Shown: piece after piece, positions 10,451 to 22,400 of the stretch
Numbering within the stretch: the stretch's first letter is position 1
Layout: the number at the start of each line of letters is the position of its first letter
Assembly: GCA_014338405.1 (NCBI GenBank)
Contig: JTDE01008906.1
Coordinates: 1-64,000 of the forward strand
Direction: 5' to 3'
Source of the DNA: Paragonimus skrjabini miyazakii
Taxonomy: Eukaryota > Platyhelminthes > Trematoda > Plagiorchiida > Troglotrematidae
Length of the DNA: 64,000 nt
Notes under the pieces: model-generated
What the model saw: only the letters and a program-made list of their open reading frames with translations
What the model was told of the DNA's origin: nothing
Databases searched by the model: none
Made by a program: the position numbers and the translations under genes

Positions 10451-13400
10451 AACATGAAGACTATATGGGTTGGCAGCCGTTTCGTTGTGAAATCAAGCGA
10501 ACCCAGACGACAGGCTGAGAATAACACAATGAGTAAATAAGGAATATGTTATTGATGGTACGCAAGATCGACGTACGAGATAGCAGCAAGACAAAATGAT
10601 GGTACTGCTGAACGGAAAGCGAGCACGTACAACGGTTTGAAGTTCCTGTCGGTATCCTTACTCGTTCAAACAAATGTTTAAGCGTATGCAGCGGATTGTA
10701 ACATAAAAAGGCACAAATTATAGTGGACACTCAAACGTAGTCAGTGAAAAGTACATAAGGTCACTACGCCCCATTCGTCCGTACTTGCACCATTGAACAG
10801 AAAATAGACAGACAGTTCGAATCCATTAGCTTTCTCAAACTCGTGTGAAAAAGCACATCTCTTGATCGCGGCTGTGCATTCCTACATGCGCGTTGTGTGA
10901 ACATCTGCTCATCTGAACCAAATAAAGCAGTTTGTTGTCATTGTTTTTGCTGTTTATTTGTGGATACCGTCTTGTTACGTGACCCCTACTGAATGACGTT
11001 TATTCGTCTGTTCACCGCGTCGCTCAGCTCTGTAGGTTAATTGGAATATGGAAAGTAGATCAATGAGTCGCGGTCTAATTATGTGGTTGGGCAGAACAAT
11101 ATGCCTGGGGGAGCTATTCGACGATGGTATTTATATCTTCACAATGCAGACGGAAGGTGCTTCGGCCACATGCACCTGCTACCCTCTGGTCAACGGGAAA
11201 GTGACCGAGTTTTCCCGTACCACTTCATCAGTAGTTTGATCTTCAGAAGCTTATGAAAACATTTGCTATCAAAATTGTTCTTTCAAAATCGCCGAGTACT
11301 TTAAGTCAATTACGGTCTGACCTACGGCTGTACCTGCATACCTAAGTCATCTCAATGGAAACACGGTTCGTTTAAAAGCGAATTCGTTCGGAATACATTG
11401 TTACTTTTTTATCCATCCGTGTGCAGCCCTCTGGGTCTGGTATCCAATTGGACAAAGATTAGACAGGCATGGTGTTCTTGCATGAAAATCGGTTAGAGGT
11501 TACGTACTGTTCAGCGTCGGTCACGTGGATGATTGATGACGAGAACCAAATGTTCATGTTAATCAGATGTGGAGTGTAAACCGTGCTCTTTTTCGAATCT
11601 GATTTCGTTTGGCTGTCCAATAATGATTGACCCTAATCATTTGTTTTGTCAACTAGTGCACAACGTGCAAACTTTACCTATACGGGCTGGGCTCTAAAAC
11701 CACTATGTCCATTTTTTCCTTGTGTGTAGATCGACAATATTTTATACGTACCTGAGTAAGCAAGTGAAGTAGCTCACTTGAATCATCTTTAAGCTGCGAA
11801 TTGGGAAACGATCTTCCACGTGATCATTGACTGCAAAATAAACGGAGTTCTCCTGGCGGTTGCACTACTATCAGAACGTGATGATATCTGAGTCTCCCAT
11901 GAAATACGCCATAACTTATTTGGTGATGCTGCGGCGTGTAATACGTTATCTTCGCCACAGAAGACTTTGAAATGTCGCAATAGAGGTACACGTGTCCCTT
12001 GGACAGCATGCCATCCAACTGGCCCGCCGTCCCTATGGCGTGTGAACCTTTTCAGGACTCGTCAACCGCGAACAAATCTCGAAGAAGGCGTACAAATCGT
12101 CGTGGTGATCACCGCTTTCGGCGGGTGCGAAAGTTGTGTAAAGTATCTTGAATAACTGGACCCCATTGAAAGGACGTATGGAGCAGTTAGGTCGCCGGCT
12201 TCTGGCAATAGGAGGCATGTGTGTCAACAGCCCCGTTTACGTTGGACTCATTGGCCGAACAGAACCACGACACCAGATCCGTCTTCGTTGGTGAGTCCTC
12301 GAACTGTTGCGCTGCTTCTGTTGCAATCTCCTGCAGGGTGCGTTGATGGACTCCACCCGAAGGGGGTTTGAACCAAACCACTACTTTTCACCAGCACTCA
12401 ATGGATTGCGAACTCTGTACTTCGTCCCGTTACCATGTGAGTTTGGTTCCCTTTTTACCAAAGGCTCCGCATAAGTTTCTCAATCCAACCCTCTTCTTCG
12501 GTTTGGGTAACCGCGAAATATTCCTCCCTCAAATCTATGAATTTAAATTTATATTGGTTATGTATTTGGTCATGTCTTCTTGTCTTTGGTGGGACTGTCG
12601 GCGGCCGACTGTGATGCTATGGCGCATTCAGACCGACGTCTACAGAGGATGGCGGTCAGGTTACAGGAGTATGACTGTGAACCGTTCTGCCAGTTCGGAG
12701 ACCAGTTGAACATCGCTGGTACTCTTTCCTGCGCCTATGCATCCGGTGCTATGACGGATGCCTCTTAGTTAGAGACCATCGCTTCACTGGGCTACAAAAC
12801 TACTTCCGGACTGATGAGTGTAGCTGCAAGACGCGACGGGAATAGATGATGTACCTAAAACGCTAACGGGTGTGGTAAGGAATGGTTAAACGTAGGACAA
12901 GAGAATGCTCCCCGAAGAACTGCTGGTATTTTCAAGGACTGCGACTAGCCTATTCAAGAAGAGGAAGTGGAATTTAAGGGGGAGGGAGCAGATATTCATC
13001 TCAAAGGTTTTGCCGCAAAAGTTAGTTGAATAAACCCTCTGGTCCACGCTATGGCGAACAGCTGTTTCCGGTGAGGAAAGGAAGCTTACTATTGACAAGG
13101 CCTGTCCAGTAATACAGAAGACTAAATGGCGAATTGCGATATTTGCTGAAGACGTGACGTTGACCAAGTGAAAAAAACGACGCTACTGGGAGAATATCTG
13201 GAAAGGCCCTGACAACTGGTTGCAATCGATATATTCACACTTTTGACGGCAAACAGTTTCTGGTCACGGTGGACTATTTTCTGGATGATTTTGTAATTGA
13301 GTGCTAAGCGGTACCGCCGGAAGTGCATTCGTCAACAAACTGTGTCGTCGACCTGCTCACTATAGCATGATGGATTTTTTTCGATAATGGACCTCAATTC

Positions 13401-16400
13401 GAGCACGGAGCAAACAGCCGATACCAATCGAGTGCGAAGACCGAGACTTCGGTTGAGGCTGCTAAAATCTTATTGCCAGTTGTTCAAGAGTCATGGAAAG
13501 ATTTGCACCTTTGATAGAAGAAACGTACAGAATGAGCCCGTCCGCTATGGTGAGACGTAACGGATGTTTTGGAAAAGAACGCAGCCAAATTGTGGATGAC
13601 ATCTGTATTGTAAATCCTCGACAGAATACGCTGATTAATCATCCACGGTATAATAATGGGCTTGATAGAAATCGGATTCTCCTCCTCGTAATAATTAACA
13701 CAGAAAATCTTGGTCCCGAAAATACCGTGACTGTCCTCGTTAATTGATTCCAAGACAAACCAAAAGACGGCTGCATAAAACAACCTCGTTCCGCTTCAAG
13801 GATAAAATTACAGGTTATTTGTACCTTGCATAGTGACTTACAAACATCTTCGAATTAGAAAATTGAGGGATAATTATCCAAAATAGTAGTTAAGGTCGCT
13901 AAGCCACTAATGGGCGCAGCGGACTAAAGTTCAAACAGGTAAAAGAAATAGCGGACGGTATCTCTCAACTGTTCTGGACATGTCCGCCCAGTATGACCGG
14001 GTAAAATCGCTTTCTCGAGGAACGAGTCGGTTTTTGGCAGAGAAAATGTATCCTCTTACAATCTGAACTGTTGCATTACGACGTATTGGACGAGTCAGCT
14101 ATTTAACACAACATGCAACGACCCAGAATGCAGCGAAAATGTATTTTAATCACGTTGTTCGAAAACTTACAAACCCTAAACCAGGATGTAAATTATAGGT
14201 CCGGTGTATCCCCGAGAATCCTAGACAAGGGGGCGCGTAGTGTGGTAATCAGAAATAGCTTGTATAGTCCATACAGTGTTGATGTAGACGAGATAATGAG
14301 AAAAAATCACGTGCACTTGAAGGAGAGGATTTCCCCGAAAAGGGAGGTACGTGGTACAAGCCATGAGGAACCATCAGGAATGAGAAATGGGCGAATTTGT
14401 AAAAATGGAAGTGATGTAATATAATTGGATTGGAGCGGTTTCCTGATCAGGGAAAGTTCAGCTAATATGAGCTCACACACAATCTGCTGCGGGCGGAATT
14501 TCGGCGCCAGCCACTCAAAAACGGTGATCAGTCACTACATCGAATTTATTTGTGCTAGGGCGTCCATTCTGTTACCGTCCAAAACCACCTCCTGAGAAGG
14601 AAAAAAAACGGTTGACTCAGTCTTAATTAGCGGAACTGTTCAGAGCGGTCGATATTTTTTATGTCGCTATGCCCATTGTTGACCCTAACTCTTTTTTCGG
14701 TACCTGTTCTCTTTGATGTCTTGGGACTGTTTGGTCACTACGCGCCATACAAATACTTTTTAGTTGTTGCATTTGTCGCACACGTGTTGGGGCGGAACAA
14801 AGCGGTTTCCTTTGTACGCTACTTTGGGCTTGTCTTGGGTACAAGTCGCGGGACAGTTGCGGTATTTTCTTGACCGAGATTCACTGTGTTACTTCGTACC
14901 GGGACGAGAATCCAATTTTATCGAGCGCACCACTATATCGAGAACGAACCAGTGTATCGTTTAGAGGATTTACAACAGTTTGTAGGCGGTGGTGATTGAA
15001 GCAGGTTATTTGAACGCGTGTCGGATTTGTTTAAGACAGTGAAACGTTACAACGAGCAGGTCAATCAAACTGTTGCATGTTTGCTACCCTATAGCAATTG
15101 TCAGCGTAAACACTGTTTTTTCTCGAAAGGAAGTGAGACTGCTCGGTGTCGCTCAGGCTCCTGCTGTTCTGATTTGCTTGATGCGGTTGCCAGGTACGCT
15201 ATCTGTTGCGTTGGATATTGGGTCCAGCTAACGCCACTTTGTTCCGACATTTGTCTGCATAGAGCTTAGATAAGTTTTACATGGGGCTTATTCATTTCGG
15301 TCTTAATCATCTTGAAGGAATATCATAGAGCAGCTTAATTAGCAGAACCAAACGTCTCATACACACAGTGGATATTCAACACTCGCCTCTGTTAAGGTGT
15401 TTGAGGTTCTGGCGTTTGTTGGTTGATGATGATTTAGGCTAAGACCAGCCTGATCTTGTGTTCGCATAATATATTGTTATATCTGTTTTATATATATAAT
15501 ATATTTGTTAATATATTTGTATATTTATATATCGCAAATTGGAGAAAGTTTACGAAGGTTTAAGATGATTGAAATCTGTTAGGCGGTAGAGATAAGGTGT
15601 ATTCTTCGGTGAAACATTATGCGAGTTCTTTTTGAAAATGGGATAATTTTGGTTCACTTGGTTTCGGGTGAATTGGTTGCAAAGTGCGGAGAGTTTCACA
15701 TTCTTGAAAGAGCCAGAAGAAGGGCTGTTGGGGCAAGTTTACATGGTGACGGAGGAGTGGAAGTGCGTTGTGGACGCTAGCCAATAGGCTGATGCTTTCT
15801 GATGCCGGCTCTGATATAGCAGGCTTGCAAGTTGCGCAAAAGATGTGTCCGTTGAATCGCAAAAGCAAATTGACATCGATTAGAGTGTAATCACACTCAA
15901 AGCAAATGGTTTTGTACGATCAACTGTCTGTGGTGCCAATTTTCTAACGATAACGGATGGCAGTGTGATCGAGGTCAGTCCAGGTTTGGATCTTGGAGGG
16001 AGAGAGCTCCATTCGGTATCGCGGCTGTTGTTACGCAGGAAGTTGACACTCGCGAAGTGCAAAAGATTTGCTGTGTACAGCAATAATAGACGTTCATATA
16101 GTCAGCTAACAGTCGTGTTCTGTTAGACCTGAGGATTGTCTTCGTGTCATTGATTTAACGCTCTGTGATGCTTTGTCCGTTTTATTAGAATCCTGTATGT
16201 CTGTTTGTATCGGTTGAAATTGTTCTGTGTATATCATACAAGTTGGATGAGAAATTACAGACTTGTGTGTTCATCACACCTAGTGGTGTTCCCGAATTTT
16301 GTCCGATCTCTTCTGTCCTGTTCAGTTTTTCCGTAGGAACTATGCATGGGGAACTCAATACTATTTCTTTACGTTTTATACCGATGTTAAATTGACCGAC

Positions 16401-19400
16401 ACTGAGAAATATCGTGTTTCCTGACCATTCTGTACCTAGGAAGTACAGACCATGTTTGAATGATCAAGGTATTTTATTTTGAAATGCTAATGCAGGCGCA
16501 AGGTACCACATATATAGTTTATTTTGAAGAGCAATTATACATATCTTCGTTCAAAGAAAGAACAATCGGTGACACCAAAATTAAGCAACAGAGATGTAAA
16601 AAAGTTGAATGCGAAAACAAGCTGTCTGTCAAATGTGAAACGTTGTATGGTTGGCGACATTCAACAATTGACAATTCCTCTCACAAGAATAGCAAGCGCT
16701 AATGGGCCAGTCATCAAATGAAAAGTTATATGTGACGTATATGCTGAACAGTTTTAGAATGGGAAATAAAATATATGAAAAATAATGGAAATAAAATAGG
16801 CGAGCGATCAATCTCACAAAATCAAAAAGCTCTTCAGGGCACAAAAGTGTTATCACAGTCAAGGCTCACGCATCGGGACAGAAAAATGTCCTTCATAGTG
16901 AGACAACTGTCAGATAGGTGGCAACAGTTAACGCCAGGTTCCTCGCATAAATGCGTCGTAGGTTTTTAGGGGACCTAGAACAGTTAGTAGACATAAATCC
17001 GTGACTGCGTAGGAGGGTAGCCCCAGTCGAAGGATAGCGTTACTCGATGACGAAAATATNNNNNNNNNNNNNNNNNNNNNNNNNNNNNNNNNNNNNNNNN
17101 NNNNNNNNNNNNNNNNNNNNNNNNNNNNNNNNNNNNNNNNNNNNNNNNNNNNNNNNNNNTGTATCCATACCATTTCTAATTCTTCCTGTTAGTCTTCTCT
17201 CAATAAATTTCAGCCTCCTCAGTAACGTTTTCTTCTAGGATATTCTACGTCACTGTTGAGGTGAACGGCGGCCCGAGCCACAGTACGTTTTGGTCAGGTT
17301 CATGGCTGTTATGATGATGATGATGATGATGATGGTAGTTGCCTGCACGGAGGTGCTGGCGGTAATTTCATTATCTTGATCGAATGTTGCCAGTACGATT
17401 AAAACCAGGTAGAGTGGTTGGCCCTATCTGGAGTTGCTGAACTCTTAGCCAGTGAAGGTTTGCACCGAGATCGCCCAGTCGGCACCAGGAGGATGTGGTC
17501 CAGCGCGCCGTTCCTACTTTTACCTTTCCTATCGCGAGTAGTCTGTTTGTGTCTGAACCTTCTCACCTTCTATGGCAGTACTGTCGTGATATCTGTATGT
17601 AACGGAAAACATTCCAACATCAATCCTTGCCGTTCTGTACCTTATAGGCTATTTTTAATCCGAATAAGATGGACTTTTTATTGGTGTGCAAATTGCGAGG
17701 TTTCTTATTGCGTTTATTATCAGTTTTATCTGTAGTCTACCTCAAAGACATATAGACAAGTAGCACAGATTCCTTGTGCCGTAACACTAGTCCTGGAATT
17801 ATCAAAAGTGTTGCGCCTACTTCGTGTACCGTTTATGACATACTCTTGTTTAACAATCTAGGAATTTGCGAGCTTCATTTAATTACTTGCACCACTCTCA
17901 GCAAAGATTGTCAAAGACGAAACGCCGCAACTATTCTCGTGGGCGGTTAATGGACAATATTACGAATCTAAGGAATAGTGGAAACGTCTCACACGGATTA
18001 CCTGCATTCACTGTAGTGTACCTGGATTTCGTGAGGTAGTGTAATGATGTTTTCGAATTGCTTGGTTCAGTAGGGACAAAATTACTGCTTCCATATAAAG
18101 CTGTCGTCTCCATTTAGGAAAATGTTGGTAATCAGCTGTTTCTTACGCCAGCGTTTCATTTTCAGCTCTAAAACGGGTTATTGATGAAAGGTTTATACTT
18201 TGGAGATTTTTGCATTTCATCAATGGTGTTCAAGCTCTTTGGTCTAGAATTTCTTGGAAGTATTTGACAGGATCTTTTTGATGCGGTGGCTTTGACCACT
18301 TTTTTGTTAGAACTTTATGGGATGATTTACGTTGGACTATATTGCTGTCTGTTCTTTACAACAATGATTTTTTGGTCTGTGTAATTTTCTTAGAATATAT
18401 TTTGTCTACTCACCTTTGGAATTAAGTAGACAGTTAAGTCAAACATTTTCTACTTTGATCGTTTCTACACACTACATGTGTGGTCAAGTATAGGGTGGAA
18501 TAAGCACGTAGAGCTTCCATAGGTTTCGCAATGGAATTTTCTATGGATGGTAAGCTCGCTGGTATTAAGCTATGCGTAGGTTTTCGTGTATAGCGTTTGT
18601 GCTGTGAGGAACCGATCTGTATTAAATTTGTTTTAAAATCGTATTGCGTGAATTGGTAGTGAGTCATTCTGGCTCTCTTATGGTTGTGGCACCGGACATG
18701 CAGATGACGATAATTGTATTTGGGATCATATCTTTCGGTAGTTTGATTTTAGTATTGGTACTGGTTGTTTTTCTATAATTGTTAGCCGCTGCATCACGTA
18801 GAAAAACGATCAAATTCTGATGTTTTCTATTTACTCTGTTGACAGATTCTGTCGATACTACAAAGTTTCGCTTCAAGGTCAAGGAGGTCAGCTGAGACAT
18901 GATCCAGAAGTCCAACGTTGGTACGTTCTCGATGAAGTGGGCTGTCGGATTAGTCACTCGGATAAACCTAACGGTATGTATTTTAATGTTAATGATTTCA
19001 TCTCCAACGGTTTGGTGCGTTTTTGAATTGGGTTTGAGAAGAGTGAAAACGAGTTTATTTTTGGCGAACTGGCTGGCCGCTCAGGGTAGAGGACGTGAGC
19101 TATCTTCCGGTATTTGATCATCGATGTCTGCGTTCAGTCGCTCGTATCGGGTGGCACCAACAAGTGAACAACGATGAGGTTAGGAAGCGGGTGTTTGGCA
19201 CTGATTGTTAAACGAGTTCTTTCGTTCAGTCCTTACACTTGCACAGATTCAGATGGTTATGTCATGTACTAAGGATGCCAACTAGTCGTCTGCCACACCG
19301 AGCACTGTTTGCCAACGCTGCGGCCGATCGGCTTAAGTTGCGAGGTGGTCAGATGATGACCTGGCGTAGCCAAATGGAATCGTTCACGAAGTGGTTGGTC

Positions 19401-22400
19401 ACTGTAGATCGGGTTCGTCTTCCGGGCTAGAGCCCTCGCTACTCACAGAGTCGCTGCATGGAGACGTTAGGTGTGATAAGGGCTAACCGAGCTCAGTGGC
19501 GTGAATGTTGTTGTTTGACCGAGTTGTCTGTGAAGTTAGTGCATTTAATGACGCGGAGCAGTGAAAGCCGTAAGGAAGCTGATGACGCCTTACTTTCACT
19601 TACAGCTGGGTTGTTTGTTTGCAAGGTGTAGGCACCTTGGTGTTGTATGGTTGGATGTAAATGTAGCTATTTTTAGTAGTTAGGTCCCATTCTTGTCCCT
19701 TTCTTTTTTTCTTCTCTGTTTCCATACAGGGTTTGTTTTTTGTTTGTTCCCCTTCGTGGTTGTGTTGCAGTTAAGCATCAGTGTGAACCACTGATGTGTT
19801 GTTGTCTATGATGATGGTGGTGTTTTCTTATTCACTGTGTGTTTCTCGTAAGTTAATACCTGATGATTTCAGGCAAACCAGCTGAGCCCTATTCGTATTT
19901 TCCGATCTCGTTGCCCGGTAGTCGTAGTAGCCAACTCCATACTTGTTCTAATTGACTGTACATAGCAATGGTGCTATTCTGGTCAAGAAAAAAGATTTAC
20001 TGTGAGATCTGGGTCTATTTTCGCATTGATCAGACCATCTAGATTGAAGGCATAACATGTCTTCTGTAACATCTGATCTCGCCAGGAATATATAGATCGT
20101 AAGCGTCGACTTTCCCCATATAGGCCGGGAGTTGGTGCTTTCATTTCAGCGGGTACGGACCAAACCTTGTGAACACTTGAGTGTATAGTTCATTATATGT
20201 ATGTGTGTTTGCCCAGTCATTGATTTTAGGTTGGATGCTGTGGTCGTGAAAGCTGTGACCAATCGGTTTAACAGAATTTTTTGTCGACATTTTTCCAGCA
20301 CAGCTCAGTGGACAGATGCACCGATGCTTTTCTTACTACCGTTACCTTTAAAGGAAGGTAGATTCAAGACATCCTTGAACTCTTGAGGGATTGTATCTTG
20401 CCTGACCTATGGGACAAAGGGAAACAGGGTTTTCTTCGGGGACCCAACCCGAAGTCTCTGACTCCATATTCTGACGCACGTACCAGTGGGGGGTTAACTC
20501 AGCCCACAGTCGCATTACAGAAGGCGTTATCGACTTATTCCAGTTGTTTGTGTACGCTGTATTTGCGGGTTTTCGACTGTACAGGATGACATGCTGGCAG
20601 TCGTGATCAAACACTGGGCGATCGGTGTGCTCTTTATTTGAGGGTGCCATTTCTGTTCCTTTCTTTGCGTACCTGGAAGACAACAATGTTGCATTTGTGT
20701 ATATAGTTCGGCTATATACTCATGGGTTCATGCCTCTCCCTACACAGTCACTAGTGCGACATACAAATCCATGGTCGCAACTGTTTATTGTCTGGTTCCC
20801 CTCCTTTGACTCACCCGACATGTTTGAACTTAGAAGGGCCGAGGTGCTAATCGGCATTGCCTTTCGTATCTAAATACCACAAGCCCGGACACCACATCAA
20901 GGTAGCAGAAAAATTTGGTTTGGATTTCAACACAGACGAAACATTTTTTCCAGTTTTCTCCGTGCCTAGTTATTGTATCTACATCTGGAATCCGCATCAG
21001 GAGAGACATTTTGGATCGTCATCATCATAGACGGTAGTAGACCGGTGATTCTCGATGACGCTTAAATGCCACACAGCCGTAAAGACAAAAGCAAGCAATA
21101 AGTAATAAAACAAGAAAGCGCTGTGAAAGGACCTAATTGTCAAAACTAACTTTGTCTATTCACAAACACCCAACGTTATCATCATCATCATCATCATCAT
21201 CATCACAACAGCCATGAGCCTGATCAAAAGGTACTGTGGCTCGGGCCGCCGCTCACCTCAACAGTGATGAGGAATATCCTAGAAGAAAACGTTACTAAGA
21301 AGATTGAAAATTATTAAAACAAGACTAAGTGGAAGAACGTCAAGGTTTCTACACTTTACTAATAAACAGTCGAACCGCAAATGAAAGTATGGCATCATCA
21401 GCGTCCTTGCGGCGTCAGTAAGTGCGCTTACTTCACAAGCAGTCCGGTTAACCATTGGCGACATTTAGGTCACTGATCCCGATTAGCCGCCATCTCCAGT
21501 CTATGAATCGCGAGATCCCCAGCCTGGGAGACGAACCCCACCTACAGTGACCAACCCCTTGGTAAACAAGTTCATTGCTCTACGCCAGGTCATCATCTGT
21601 CCTCATCGCATCTTACGCTAGTTGGCATCAGCATCAGCAAGGAGCGCTGGATGTGGCAGACGATTAGCTGGCCTCCTTAGTACATGGTCTGATCACCTAA
21701 GAATGTGCAACTGTAAGGAGTAAGCAGAAGTAATCGCGTAGCATTCCCTACCAAATACTCGCTTCCTAACCGCTTCGTTGATCACTCGGTGGTGCCATCC
21801 AATTCGAATGACCGAACACTAACATCAAATACCTCAAGACGGTTCACGTTCTCTACCGTAAGGGGCCATGTCTCGCAGCCGTAAAGTAATACAGCCTTCA
21901 CTGTCTTTTTGTATACGCAACATTTTAACATCGGCGATAACTCTGTCGCCATAGGTGCGTCAGATTTGCGAACATCGTCCTAACCTTAGAGATACGCGCT
22001 TCCGTTTCATTCCCTACACTCCCACTGCGGCTGATGCAGTATCCCAAGTACACAACTCGGTCAACCACCTCCATGACTTCATTATGTAACATTAGATCTA
22101 CATAATCACAACAATCTCGCAGAAACACTTGAGGTTGCAAAGCGCATTCTGAAGCATTTAGCAGAACGCGAAATAGCCTCCAGCATTGTTTGTGCTGCTT
22201 GGAAAATATCAAACAGCAACACCTTGTCGTCAGAATAATCAAGATCAGTCAGTCTTTCATTAAGTAGGAAATGCATGCCAGCATCTTGTGAGTAAAGCAA
22301 ATTGGACCTTGACGCAATGTGGCAGCTTGCGCATCTCGATGGCTTATTGGGCTGAACTTGAAGGTGTGATTACCACACCGTCAATGTCACTCACACCAGG

